Below, piece by piece: positions 40,790 through 48,942 of a DNA stretch of 64,000 nucleotides. The notes below the pieces were generated by a model. It saw nothing but the letters and a program-made list of their open reading frames with translations, was not told the DNA's origin and did no database searches. The stretch comes from Catenulispora sp. GP43. Lineage in GTDB: Bacteria > Actinomycetota > Actinomycetes > Streptomycetales > Catenulisporaceae. Position numbers and translations under genes: made by a program. The first letter of the stretch is position 1. The number at the start of each line of letters is the position of its first letter. The stretch spans positions 62,001 to 126,000 of the forward strand of contig NZ_JBGCCT010000031.1 of assembly GCF_041260665.1 (NCBI RefSeq), given 5' to 3'.

Positions 40790-40936
40790 AGGTACGACAC
40801 TAGGTCTTCCCGGGCCGGAAGCGGTACCTGCGCGCCGGATTCGTCCCTTTAGGGGGCGAAGTTCACGGCGAAGTTCACGGCCCTGACACGCTGTCAGGGG
40901 CGCCTCGGGCCGGCGCCGGTCCGAGGCGCGCGCCGC

Positions 40937-41842
40937 CTACTTCTCCACCCGCCAGCCGTCCACCGGCAGCGCGAACTTGGCCACCAGCCGGTCGCTGAAC
41001 GGCGCGCGGTGCAGCCGGGCGAAGCGCACCGGCAGCGCCCCGCGCCGCACCTCGACGCGCGCCCCGGCCGCCAGGTCCAGCACCCGGCGTCCGTCGCACC
41101 ACATCACAGCACCCTTGCTCCCCGTCTCGTCGCCGTTGGGCTGCAGTTCCAGCGCCAGCAGCGAGTGCGGGGAGACCACCATCGGCCGGGCGAACAGCGC
41201 GTGCGCGCTGATCGGCACCAGCAGCAGCGCGTCCAGGTCCGGCCAGACGATCGGGCCGCCGGCGGAGAAGTTGTAGGCCGTGGAGCCGGTCGGCGTGGCG
41301 AAGATGACGCCGTCGCAGCCCCACTTGGACAGCGGCCGGCCGTCGATGGAGACCAGCACCTCCAGCATGCGCTCGCGCGAGGCCTTCTCCACGCTGGCCT
41401 CGTTCAGCGCCCAGGACCGGTCCACGACCTGCCCGTCGAGGCTGACCTCGACGTCGATCGTCATCCGCTCCTCGACGGTGTAGTCGCGGGCCACGATGCG
41501 GTCCACGACGAAGGCCAGGTCCTCGTACTCGGCCTCGGCCAGGAACCCGACCCGGCCCAGGTTCACGCCCAGCAGCGGCACGCCGGCCGAGCGCGCCACC
41601 TCCGCGCCGCGCAGCATGGTGCCGTCGCCGCCGAGCACCACCACCAGCTCGATGTCCTCCAGCGCCTCGGCGCCGAGGGCGCAGACCGGGGCGTCGGTCT
41701 CCAGCTCCCCCGCCTCGCCGGCCAGCACCCGCACGCCGACCCCGGCGGCGGACAGCCGCGCGACCGTGTCGCGCGCGGCGTCCAGGGCCACCTGCCGGCC
41801 TGTGTGGACGACCAACAGCACGTTGCGCTCGCCGTGACCCAT
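40937..41842 (-). CDS. nadK: NAD kinase
   Basis: This is a 301-aa cytosolic NAD kinase (PpnK) that phosphorylates NAD+ to NADP+ with ATP or polyphosphate. The diagnostic GGDGT is at residues 71-75 (VVVLGGDGTMLRGAEVA). Other family blocks are LLGVNLGRVGFLAEAE, WALNEASVEKASRERMLEV with the catalytic N-E, and GVIFATPTGSTAYNFSAGGP. ATG 41842 begins 4 nt after the tlyA stop, so the genes are co-translated. It lies upstream of recN with a gap of about 150 bp. Confidence 0.97.
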   Translation of the reverse strand: MGHGERNVLLVVHTGRQVALDAARDTVARLSAAGVGVRVLAGEAGELETDAPVCALGAEALEDIELVVVLGGDGTMLRGAEVARSAGVPLLGVNLGRVGFLAEAEYEDLAFVVDRIVARDYTVEERMTIDVEVSLDGQVVDRSWALNEASVEKASRERMLEVLVSIDGRPLSKWGCDGVIFATPTGSTAYNFSAGGPIVWPDLDALLLVPISAHALFARPMVVSPHSLLALELQPNGDETGSKGAVMWCDGRRVLDLAAGARVEVRRGALPVRFARLHRAPFSDRLVAKFALPVDGWRVEK

Positions 41843-41846
41843 CAGC

Positions 41847-42746
41847 TCAGCCCCCAGACCCCTCGTTGGTATCGCCGTCGCCTTCGCCGTCGCCTTCGAT
41901 GCCGATCTCGCCGCCGATCTCGAAGCCGAACCTGCCGTCCCCGGCCGGTCCCTCCTTGATGGCCCGCGCCAGATCCTCCTCCCGCAGCGGCGGCGCGTCG
42001 GCGCGCAGCCACAGGAAGTACTCGACGTTGCCGGCCGGCCCCGGCAGCGGACTGGCGGCCACGCCGCGCACGCCGAGCCCGGCCTCGGCCGCGGCGGCGG
42101 CCACGTCCCGCACCGCCTCGGCGTGCAGGGCCACGTCGCGCACCACGCCTCCGGAGCCCAGCCGCTCCCGGCCGACCTCGAACTGCGGCTTGACCATCAG
42201 CGTCAGGTCCGCCTCCGGGGTCGCGCAGGCGGCCAGCGCCGGCAGCACCAGCCGCAAGGAGATGAACGACAGATCGCCCACCACGAGTTCCACCGGTCCG
42301 CCGATCATCTCCGGCGCCAGGTCCCGGACGTTGGTGCGGTCCAGCACGGTGACCCGCTCGTCGGTGCGCAGCGACCAGGCCAGCTGGCCGTAGCCGACGT
42401 CGACGGCGATCACGTGCGCGGCGCCGTTGCGCAGCAGCACGTCGGTGAACCCGCCGGTGGAGGCCCCGGCGTCCAGGGCGCGGCGGCCGGCGAAGCTCAG
42501 GCCCTCGGCGGCGAAGGCGGCCAGCGCGCCGGCCAGCTTGTGCCCGCCGCGCGAGACGTACTCCGGGCCCTGATCCGCCTCGGCCACGACGATCGCCGCG
42601 GAGGTCTGGACCTGGGTGGCGGCCTTGGTCGCGCTCTGCCCGCCGACGCTGACCCGGCCGGCCTCGATCAGCTCGCGGGCCTGCTCGCGCGAGCGGGCGA
42701 GGTTGCGGCGGACCAGCTCGGCGTCCAGGCGGCGCCGGGCGGTCAC
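41847..42746 (-). CDS. tlyA: TlyA-family rRNA 2'-O-methyltransferase / haemolysin-like protein
   Basis: This is a 299-aa protein with an N-terminal S4 RNA-binding domain (RRRLDAELVRRNLARSREQA, then RELIEAGRVSVGG) and an FtsJ/RrmJ-like SAM methyltransferase domain (RGGHKLAGALAAF, ALDAGASTGGFTDVLLRNGA, VIAVDVGYGQLAWSLR, VVGDLSFISLRLVLPAL). In mycobacteria TlyA methylates 16S and 23S rRNA and confers capreomycin sensitivity. The acidic Gly-rich tail (EGDGEGDGDTNEGSGG) is unusual. GTG 42746 overlaps the upstream stop as GTGA. It heads the tlyA-nadK-recN unit. Confidence 0.94.
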   Translation of the reverse strand: MTARRRLDAELVRRNLARSREQARELIEAGRVSVGGQSATKAATQVQTSAAIVVAEADQGPEYVSRGGHKLAGALAAFAAEGLSFAGRRALDAGASTGGFTDVLLRNGAAHVIAVDVGYGQLAWSLRTDERVTVLDRTNVRDLAPEMIGGPVELVVGDLSFISLRLVLPALAACATPEADLTLMVKPQFEVGRERLGSGGVVRDVALHAEAVRDVAAAAAEAGLGVRGVAASPLPGPAGNVEYFLWLRADAPPLREEDLARAIKEGPAGDGRFGFEIGGEIGIEGDGEGDGDTNEGSGG

Positions 42747-43015
42747 CGCGGGCCCTGGGCGCCCGCGGGCTGCTCGGACAGGATCGCGCGCAGCTCGGTG
42801 TGGACGGTGTCGTACACGTCGGCGTGGCTCGGCAGCGGGGTGTCGGGCAGCCGGGCGAGCCGGTCCAGCGCGTCGTCCACGCGGCGGTCGCCGGAGTGCT
42901 CGTAATCCACTTGGAAGTCGGCGGTATCGGCGGTCTCATGGAAGGCGGCCGCCGGTGCGCCGCCGAGGGGCCCGTCCTGCCGGCGGTCCGTTTCGAACTC
43001 GCCCGTCTCGTCCAT
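42743..43015 (-). CDS. Small conserved protein upstream of tlyA
   Basis: This is a 90-aa acidic protein, MDETGEFETDRRQDGPLGGA onward. Its C-terminal half (DRRVDDALDRLARLPDTPLP, then SHADVYDTVHTELRAILSEQ) matches the pattern of the small protein commonly encoded just before tlyA in actinomycetes. Its function is unknown. The stop overlaps the tlyA GTG by 4 nt (GTGA), so the two are translationally coupled. The ATG at 43015 is preferred because the longer in-frame reading (to 43195) is compositionally unlike protein. Confidence 0.7.
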   Translation of the reverse strand: MDETGEFETDRRQDGPLGGAPAAAFHETADTADFQVDYEHSGDRRVDDALDRLARLPDTPLPSHADVYDTVHTELRAILSEQPAGAQGPR

Positions 43016-43423
43016 GGTCGCGCCGCTCGCCTTCGGTTGCCGGTTGTTCACTACGAACGCTATCGCGTCGACCCCGCTCGGCGCCGGTCCCGCCGCCGCC
43101 GGTGCGCGGCCCGGCGGCGCCGACGAACTACGACAAGCTGTAGCAGAACGGGTCGGACAGCGGAAAGCCACCGGGAATTCACAATTGCCATCCACGATAT
43201 AGCGCGAATGCCATCATCATTCCTTCAGGAACCGATGAAAACCTGGTCAGAGCGCCTCCTGAATGGCATCCAGCGTTAACTCGCTACTCTTTCGAGTGAC
43301 ATTCACGTGGTGCCCGAATCCGCTAACATCTGCGGCAGTCTGGATGATTCCCGCGCCCCATCCGCGTGGGAACCCGTGGTCTGCCGCGTCGCCGGCGCCG
43401 AATCGTGGAGGGGTGTCGCTGGC
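43016..43423. other. Divergent promoter region, tlyA unit / GT87 gene
   Basis: These 408 bases hold the promoters of the leftward tlyA unit and the rightward GT87 gene. The segment 43150-43330 is noticeably richer in A/T than the rest. A possible promoter for the rightward gene is TTCACG (43302-43307), 16 nt before TAACAT (43324-43329). A short inverted repeat, ACTCG-CTACTCTTT-CGAGT (43280-43298), precedes it. I see no RNA gene. Confidence 0.4.
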
Positions 43424-44686
43424 ATGGCGATGATGGCGGGCGACGATCCGTGGATCGACCGTTTGACAACGGCCTACAAGCAGCCGTGGAGCCGCCGCAA
43501 GGCGGCCACCTGGTGGCTCGCCGCGGCCACCCTGGTCTTCGGCATCGGGCTGATAGCCGGCAAGGGCGGGAACCCGCTGATAGACCTGAAGGTCTACCGC
43601 GACGGCGGGATCTCCTTCATGAAGGACCTGCCGCTGTACACGTCCCGCTTCCCGCACCCGCTGTCCGGACCGGACCTGCCGTTCACGTACCCGCCGTTCG
43701 CGGCCGTGATCTTCAGCGTGCTGGGCTTCGTCGGCTACTACCTGGCCGCCGTACTGATGGTGGCAATCGGGTTCAGCGCCCTGACCTGGACCATCTACCT
43801 GGTCCTGCGCAACCGCGCCGGAGCCCGGTTCCTGCCCGAGCCCACGCCGCGCGTGCTGGTCACGCTCACCCTGCTCAGCCTGGTGCTGGAGCCGATCAGC
43901 AGCACCTTCCTGCACGGCCAGATCAACCTGCTGCTGATGGGCCTGGTCGTCACCGACGCCCTGGGGCCCAAGACCCGGCTGCCGCGCGGCGTCCTGGCCG
44001 GCATCGCCGCCGCGATCAAGCTGACCCCGGCGGTGTTCCTGCTCTACTTCGTGGCGCGCCGGCAGTGGAAGACCGCCTCCAACATGGCCGCCGCCTTCGT
44101 CGGCGCGACCTCGCTGAGCTTCATCCTGGCGCCCCGGGACAGCAGGGCGTACTGGACCGAGACGGTCTTCGACCCCACGCGCATCGGCGACCTCGGATAC
44201 GCCGCCAACCAGTCGCTGCGCGGCGGGCTGCACCGGCTCGGCGGCCTGCCCGGCCTGGCCATGTCGATGAAGACCGAGGAGCACCTCTGGTTCGGGCTGT
44301 CGATGATCGTCATCGCCCTGGCCTACCTCGGCGCGCGCCGGGCGATCAAGCGCGGCGACACGGTCTGCGCGCTGGCCGTGGTCGCCGCCTGCCAGCTGCT
44401 CATCTCCCCGGTCTCCTGGTCGCACCACTGGGTGTGGATCGCCCCGATGCTGCTGCCGTTCGCGATCCAGATCGTGCGCGGCCGGGAGCGGATCAAGATC
44501 GCCGCTCTGGCGCTGCTCACCGCGGTGTTCCTGATCGGCCCGCTGCTGCTCTTCCCGACCAACAACGGCCTGGAGATGCACTGGGGCTGGTGGGAGAACC
44601 TCATCGGCGACGCGTACATGCTCATCACGCTGTCTTTCGTCGTCTGGGCGGCGACGTCACGCCGGAGAGCGGCCGAGGTGCGTTAG
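43424..44686 (+). CDS. GT87-type (DUF2029) polyprenol-phosphate mannosyltransferase-like membrane protein
   Basis: This is a 420-aa polytopic membrane protein with about ten helices. It resembles the GT-C fold GT87 family, which transfers mannose from polyprenyl-phosphate in cell-envelope glycan synthesis. Characteristic features are the early Asp pair IDLKVYRDGGISFMKDLPLY, FTYPPFAAVIFSVLGFV, the reentrant FLHGQINLLLMGLVVTDALG, and WSHHWVWIAPMLLPFAIQ. ATG 43424 follows GGAGGGG. A longer reading from 43307 is possible but lacks hydrophobic or conserved sequence. The next gene (SCP2-like) begins 10 nt downstream with its own leaderless box. Confidence 0.85.
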   Translation: MAMMAGDDPWIDRLTTAYKQPWSRRKAATWWLAAATLVFGIGLIAGKGGNPLIDLKVYRDGGISFMKDLPLYTSRFPHPLSGPDLPFTYPPFAAVIFSVLGFVGYYLAAVLMVAIGFSALTWTIYLVLRNRAGARFLPEPTPRVLVTLTLLSLVLEPISSTFLHGQINLLLMGLVVTDALGPKTRLPRGVLAGIAAAIKLTPAVFLLYFVARRQWKTASNMAAAFVGATSLSFILAPRDSRAYWTETVFDPTRIGDLGYAANQSLRGGLHRLGGLPGLAMSMKTEEHLWFGLSMIVIALAYLGARRAIKRGDTVCALAVVAACQLLISPVSWSHHWVWIAPMLLPFAIQIVRGRERIKIAALALLTAVFLIGPLLLFPTNNGLEMHWGWWENLIGDAYMLITLSFVVWAATSRRRAAEVR

Positions 44687-44689
44687 GGT
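44684..44689 (+). promoter_or_regulatory. Leaderless -10 box (TAGGGT)
   Basis: TAGGGT overlaps the end of the GT87 gene (its stop TAG is part of it) and is followed by 7 nt and GTG 44697. The SCP2-like gene can thus be transcribed independently as a leaderless mRNA. Confidence 0.6.
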
Positions 44690-44696
44690 CACGCGC

Positions 44697-45026
44697 GTGG
44701 CCACCATCGAGGAATGCCGGGAAGCGCTGAAGGAGTTCGCCGGGAAGCTCGGCGACATGGACGAGTCGAGCAAGAAGCTCGTGCGGACCGTGAGCCTGAA
44801 GGTCCCGGACCTGGACGTGACCTTCCACGGGACGCTGCGCGAGGGGTCGCTGGAGGACGTCACCACCGAGCCCCGCGACCGGGCGCAGATCCGGCTCACC
44901 ATCGACAGCGACGATCTGATCGCGCTGGTGGCCGGGGACCTGAACTTCGCCTCGGCGTGGGCCCGCGGCCGGGTGAAGCTGGAGGCCTCGATCTCGGACC
45001 TGCTGCGCCTGCGCAAACTGGTGTGA
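44697..45026 (+). CDS. SCP2 sterol-carrier-like domain protein
   Basis: This 109-aa protein has the SCP2 fold pattern: an N-terminal helix (EECREALKEFAGKLGDMDES), then strands TVSLKVPDLDVTFHGTLRE, AQIRLTIDSDDLIALVAGDL and FASAWARGRVKLEASISDL, ending LLRLRKLV. This is a small lipid-binding module common in actinobacteria, whose exact ligand is unknown. GTG 44697 is 7 nt after TAGGGT, so translation is leaderless. The downstream TetR and CoA-transferase/racemase genes are involved in acyl-CoA metabolism, which suits a lipid-binding role. Confidence 0.8.
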   Translation: MATIEECREALKEFAGKLGDMDESSKKLVRTVSLKVPDLDVTFHGTLREGSLEDVTTEPRDRAQIRLTIDSDDLIALVAGDLNFASAWARGRVKLEASISDLLRLRKLV

Positions 45027-45061
45027 GGCCGGCACCCTCAACAAACCGGCAGAGCTGCCTG

Positions 45062-45067
45062 TAAGTT
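45062..45067 (+). promoter_or_regulatory. Leaderless -10 box (TAAGTT)
   Basis: TAAGTT precedes GTG 45075 by 7 nt and fixes the start of the TetR gene better than the upstream TTG at 45066. Confidence 0.55.
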
Positions 45068-45074
45068 GGTGCGC

Positions 45075-45689
45075 GTGACATCCCCCGCGCGCCGCACCCA
45101 GGAGGAACGCTCCGCCGCCACCCGCCGCCTGCTGCTCGACGCGACCGTCGAGTGCCTGGTGAAGCACGGCTACGCCGGTACCACCACCACGCGGGTCTCC
45201 GAGCTGGCCGGCGTGTCGCGGGGCGCGCAGGTGCACCACTTCGCGACCAAGGACGAACTGGTCGTGGCGGCGGTGCGGCACCTGGCCGAGCAGCAGGCGC
45301 AGGTGGTCCTCACGCGGCCGGACCTGCTGGCCGGCTCGGCCGACCCGGTCGGGGACGCGCTGGAGCTGCTGTGGAAGGCGCATCAGGGCCCGACGTTCGA
45401 CGCCGCGATCGAGCTGTGGGTGGCCGCGCGGACCGATCCGGACCTGCGGGAGGTGACGGCCGCGTTCGAGCGGACGCTCACCGCCCGGCTGATGGAGGTC
45501 TCCGAGATCCTGTTCGGGCCCCGGGTGACCGGGCTGCCGGACTTCCAGCTGCGGCTGCTGACCGCGCTGGAGGCGATCCGGGGGCTGCGGATGGTGTCGT
45601 TCCTGCACCCGTATCCCTCCGCCCGGCTCGACGAGCGGTGGCAGCGGTCGAAGGCACTGCTGCGGCCGTTGTTCGAACAGGCGGATTGA
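45075..45689 (+). CDS. TetR-family transcriptional regulator
   Basis: This is a 204-aa TetR/AcrR regulator. The N-terminal helix-turn-helix is clear: [40 protein letters not shown] and [14 protein letters not shown]. The helical C-terminal domain ([20 protein letters not shown]) binds an unknown ligand, perhaps an acyl-CoA given the next gene. GTG 45075 is supported by the leaderless box TAAGTT. A CTGAT-ACACC-ATCAG inverted repeat lies between this gene and the CoA-transferase/racemase gene it probably controls. Confidence 0.93.
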   Translation: MTSPARRTQEERSAATRRLLLDATVECLVKHGYAGTTTTRVSELAGVSRGAQVHHFATKDELVVAAVRHLAEQQAQVVLTRPDLLAGSADPVGDALELLWKAHQGPTFDAAIELWVAARTDPDLREVTAAFERTLTARLMEVSEILFGPRVTGLPDFQLRLLTALEAIRGLRMVSFLHPYPSARLDERWQRSKALLRPLFEQAD

Positions 45690-45697
45690 CGCGTTAC

Positions 45698-45712
45698 CTG
45701 ATACACCATCAG
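45698..45712. promoter_or_regulatory. Inverted repeat, candidate TetR operator
   Basis: CTGAT-ACACC-ATCAG is a perfect inverted repeat with 5-bp arms, placed between the tetR stop and the start of the next gene at 45742. Its position suggests binding by the TetR protein encoded just upstream. Confidence 0.5.
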
Positions 45713-45741
45713 AAATATTCACGCCTTTGCCGGGAGGGCAC

Positions 45742-46875
45742 ATGGCCGGGCCGCTGCAGGGACTGAAGGTCGTGGAGATCGCGGGCATCGGGCCCGGGCC
45801 GTTCGCCGCGATGCTGCTCGCCGACCTCGGCGCCGAGGTGATCCGGGTCGACCGGCCCGGCGGCGGCGGACTGTCGCTGGGCGAGAAGGACGTGCTCAAC
45901 CGGGGCCGGCGCTCGGTGGCCGTGGACCTGAAGCATCCCGGCGGCGCCGAGGTGGTGCTGCGGCTGGCCGAGCAGGCGGACGTGCTGATCGAGGGCTACC
46001 GGCCGGGGGTGGCCGAGCGCCTGGGCATCGGCCCGGACGTGTGCCTGGCCCGCAATCCGAAGCTGGTCTACGGCCGGATGACCGGCTGGGGCCAGGACGG
46101 CCCGCTGGCCCCGACCGCCGGCCACGACATCGGCTACATCGCCGTCACCGGCGCGCTGCACGCCATCGGCCGCGCCGGCGGCCCGCCGCAGGTGCCGCTG
46201 AACCTGGTCGGCGACTTCGGCGGCGGCTCGATGTACCTGGCGGTGGGCATCCTGGCGGCGCTGTGGGAGGCCGCGCGCTCCGGCCGCGGGCAGGTCGTGG
46301 ACGCCGCGATCGTCGACGGCACCGCGCACCTGGCGGCGATCCTGCACGGCTTCGTCAGCCTGGGCCTGTGGCGCGACCGCCGCGGCACCAACCTGCTGGA
46401 CACCGGCGCGCCGTACTACGACGTCTACGAGACCGCCGACGGGGAGTACATGGCGGTCGGCGCGATCGAGCCGCAGTTCTTCGCCGCCCTGGTGGACCTG
46501 CTGGGCATCGCCGAGCGAGCGCCGGAGCAGAACGACCGCGAACGCTGGCCGGAACTGCGGGCCCTGATCGCCGAGGTCTTCCGCACCCGCACCCGCGAGG
46601 CGTGGACAGAGGTGTTCGCCGGCAGCGACGCCTGCGTGGCCCCGGTCCTGGGCGCCAAGGAAGCGGCCAAGCACCCGCACCTGGCCGCGCGCGGCACGTT
46701 GGTGGAGCGCGACGGCCTGACCCAGCCGGCACCGGCGCCCCGGTTCTCGCGCACCGCCGCCGAGCTGGGGCTGCCGCCGTGCGGCCCGGGGGCGCACACG
46801 CGGGAGGCGCTGGCGGCGTGGGGGTTCGACGACGTGGAGGCGCTGATGGAGGCGGGAGCGGTGGTGCAGGGCTGA
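45742..46875 (+). CDS. CoA-transferase family III / alpha-methylacyl-CoA racemase
   Basis: This is a 377-aa enzyme of the CaiB/BaiF family, most like alpha-methylacyl-CoA racemases, which invert the C2 methyl centre of branched acyl-CoAs for beta-oxidation. The N-terminal Rossmann part reads [20 protein letters not shown], with [15 protein letters not shown]. The catalytic His lies in [20 protein letters not shown] and the Asp in [16 protein letters not shown]. The C-terminal region has [17 protein letters not shown] and [23 protein letters not shown] 45742 follows GGGAGGG. It is 53 nt after the TetR gene and likely regulated by it. Confidence 0.93.
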   Translation: MAGPLQGLKVVEIAGIGPGPFAAMLLADLGAEVIRVDRPGGGGLSLGEKDVLNRGRRSVAVDLKHPGGAEVVLRLAEQADVLIEGYRPGVAERLGIGPDVCLARNPKLVYGRMTGWGQDGPLAPTAGHDIGYIAVTGALHAIGRAGGPPQVPLNLVGDFGGGSMYLAVGILAALWEAARSGRGQVVDAAIVDGTAHLAAILHGFVSLGLWRDRRGTNLLDTGAPYYDVYETADGEYMAVGAIEPQFFAALVDLLGIAERAPEQNDRERWPELRALIAEVFRTRTREAWTEVFAGSDACVAPVLGAKEAAKHPHLAARGTLVERDGLTQPAPAPRFSRTAAELGLPPCGPGAHTREALAAWGFDDVEALMEAGAVVQG

Positions 46876-46903
46876 GCGGCCTCAGAGCGGTCTCAGAGTG
46901 GCC

Positions 46904-47068
46904 TCAGCCCAGGGTGACCTTCACGACCTGGGAGGAGGGGAAGGCGACGGTGCCGTGCTCGTTCTTGGCGAAGACCCAGCCCGCCGCGAAGGCCACGGAG
47001 CTGGCCGGATAGTCGCCCTCGTCCACGAGCACGATGCGGATCGCCGGACGCCATTCGAGATCCTTCAT
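46904..47068 (-). CDS. Small protein of unknown function (54 aa)
   Basis: The ORF reads MKDLEWRPAIRIVLVDEGDY, then PASSVAFAAGWVFAKNEHGT, and ends VAFPSSQVVKVTLG. It looks like a real small beta protein: alternating hydrophobic residues, no low-complexity bias, and a sensible ATG at 47068. It converges with the racemase gene 29 nt away. I do not recognise a family. The 237 bases between it and the phosphatase gene hold nothing I can identify. Confidence 0.55.
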   Translation of the reverse strand: MKDLEWRPAIRIVLVDEGDYPASSVAFAAGWVFAKNEHGTVAFPSSQVVKVTLG

Positions 47069-47305
47069 GCCGCCAGCCTCGGCACGAAGCGGCGGGGCGG
47101 CGACATGGCAGGTCCAGGCAGGGGATGCGCGCGGCACCGGTCACGGCTCGCGGCTCGGCTCGGCTCGGCACGGCAGAGTTCGGCGGCGGCGGACGCTCTC
47201 GCACCACTGCCCCACCAGACCGGCGACCGAGAGCCGACACCATCCCGGCCGGCCGATCATCGCGAGCTCCCGATGACCGACCCGGCATCCCGCCCGCGCC
47301 GCCGC

Positions 47306-48349
47306 CTACTGCAACTGCGCCAGCGCGTCCTCGGCGTCCACCATCCCGCCGTAGTCCCACACCGCGGCGCACATCGCGCGCAGCCCGTCGATGCGGTCGC
47401 CGTGGCCGTGCAGCACCACGGTCTCGGACACCACCGCGGCGCTCCAGCGCGCCGAGACGAAGTTCACGCCCTCGCGGGTCGGGGCCACGTGCGGGCTCAG
47501 CAGGCCGCGCAGGTCCTCGGCGAGGTAGCTGGGGCGGCGCTCCGGCGGGGCCGCGAGCAGGTCGCGGGCCGTGGTCACGCCGGTGAAGACCAGCAGGCTG
47601 TCGGTGTTGCCGCGGACCGCGCCCTCGATGTCGGTGTCCAGCCGGTCGCCGACGATCAGCGGCCGGGTGGCGCCCGAGCGCAGGATCGACTCGCGGTGCA
47701 GCGGCAGCTCCGGCTTGCCCGCGACCTGCGGGATCACGCCGGAGGCGGCGCCGACCGCGGCGACCAGCGTGCCGTTGCCGGGGGCGATGCCGCGCGAGGT
47801 GGGGACCGTGGTGTCGGTGTTGGTGGCGATCCAGGGCACGCCGCGGCGCACCGCGTAGGTGGCCTCGGCCAGGTCCTTCCAGCCCAGGTCCGGGGAGTAG
47901 CCCTGGAGCACGATGTCCGGCAGGTCGTCGGCGGAGGCGACCGGCTTCAGGCCGACCTCGCGCACCGCCGCCATCAGCCCCTCGCCGCCGATCACCAGCA
48001 CCCGGCCGCCCTCGCCGACGCAGGCGGTGGCCATCCGGGCCGCGGCCTGCGCCGAGGTGACGACCTCGTGCGCGGACGCCGCGACGCCGAGCTCGTTGAG
48101 GTGCTCGGCGACGGCCTCCGGCGTGCGCGAGGCGTTGTTGGTCACGTAGGCGCGCCGCATGCCGTGGTCCTGCGCGGCACGCAGCGCCTCGGCGGCGTGC
48201 GGAACGGCGTCCGCGCCGCGGTACACCACCCCGTCCAGGTCCAGCAGGGCCGTGTCGTACGCCTCGGCGAGCGGCCTCTGCGAGGTCAGGAACGGCACGG
48301 ATCCGGCGCGGCCGGCCCCCTCGGCGTGGTCAGCGGTCTCAGCGGTCAC
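47306..48349 (-). CDS. HAD-superfamily phosphatase, NagD/phosphoglycolate-type (class IIA)
   Basis: This is a 347-aa HAD hydrolase. Motif I with the nucleophile Asp is TALLDLDGVVYRGADAVPHA, motif II is MRRAYVTNNASRTPEAVAEH, and the Lys and final acidic motifs are VAGKPELPLHRESILRSG and LIVGDRLDTDIEGAVRGNTD. The cap between about 95 and 190 marks class IIA (NagD, PNP phosphatase, phosphoglycolate phosphatase). About 90 extra C-terminal residues follow the core. GTG 48349 is the likely start. It is 26 nt downstream of the TPR gene and co-directional with it, an arrangement common in actinomycetes. Confidence 0.88.
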   Translation of the reverse strand: MTAETADHAEGAGRAGSVPFLTSQRPLAEAYDTALLDLDGVVYRGADAVPHAAEALRAAQDHGMRRAYVTNNASRTPEAVAEHLNELGVAASAHEVVTSAQAAARMATACVGEGGRVLVIGGEGLMAAVREVGLKPVASADDLPDIVLQGYSPDLGWKDLAEATYAVRRGVPWIATNTDTTVPTSRGIAPGNGTLVAAVGAASGVIPQVAGKPELPLHRESILRSGATRPLIVGDRLDTDIEGAVRGNTDSLLVFTGVTTARDLLAAPPERRPSYLAEDLRGLLSPHVAPTREGVNFVSARWSAAVVSETVVLHGHGDRIDGLRAMCAAVWDYGGMVDAEDALAQLQ

Positions 48350-48375
48350 ACCACTATCTGATCACATCTCGGTGC

Positions 48376-48822
48376 TCAGGTGTCGGCCAGCCCCTTCTTG
48401 CCGGTCTGTTCCCGCAACGTGGACCTGGCGGCGCGCAGCGCGTTGGCGTAGTGACGGATCTCCGGGCGCATCGCGGCCGCGGCCGACAGGTGCTCGACGG
48501 CGACATCCATCTGGCCGAGTTTGGCCGCGGCCAGGCCCCAGCCGAACTGCGCGTAGTCGTCGTCCGGGCTGACGTGCGCCAGCTGCGCGAAGCTCTCCAC
48601 GGCCTGCTCGTACAGGCCGCCGTCGAAGTGGGCGCGGGCCAGCGCCTCCAGCACCGGGGCGGAGTCGGGGGTCTTCAGCGCGACCTTGGTGAGCAGCTGC
48701 GCGGCGGCGGCCGGGTCGCCGGCCTCCAGCAGTTGAACGCCCTGCCGGTACCAGTCGGCGGCCTCTCCGGTGGGCTCGCCCGTACCGTCCTCGGCGTCGT
48801 ACTCGCCGTATCGCTCAGACAT
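48376..48822 (-). CDS. Tetratricopeptide-repeat protein
   Basis: This 148-aa soluble protein has about three TPR units: ADWYRQGVQLLEAGDPAAAA with QLLTKVALKTPD, then APVLEALARAHFDGGLYEQA and DDYAQFGWGLAAAKLGQMDV, each with the W/L-G-Y-A-F-A-P pattern of small and large residues. The N terminus is acidic and the C terminus basic. It acts as a protein-interaction scaffold with unknown partner. It is transcribed with the HAD phosphatase and divergent from the DUF1015 gene. Confidence 0.85.
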   Translation of the reverse strand: MSERYGEYDAEDGTGEPTGEAADWYRQGVQLLEAGDPAAAAQLLTKVALKTPDSAPVLEALARAHFDGGLYEQAVESFAQLAHVSPDDDYAQFGWGLAAAKLGQMDVAVEHLSAAAAMRPEIRHYANALRAARSTLREQTGKKGLADT

Positions 48823-48930
48823 CAGATCCTCCGTCGTCCTCGGCTCCCGCTACCGGCTCCCCATCCGTGACACCTTGTTGCCGTCTTTCCTTTCCACCCT
48901 CCACCCACGTCATGCCACCGCCCACACTCG

Positions 48931-48936
48931 TACGAT
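48931..48936 (+). promoter_or_regulatory. Leaderless -10 box (TACGAT)
   Basis: TACGAT followed by GCGTGC and ATG 48943 is the clearest leaderless promoter in the window and fixes the start of the DUF1015 gene. Confidence 0.65.
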
Positions 48937-48942
48937 GCGTGC

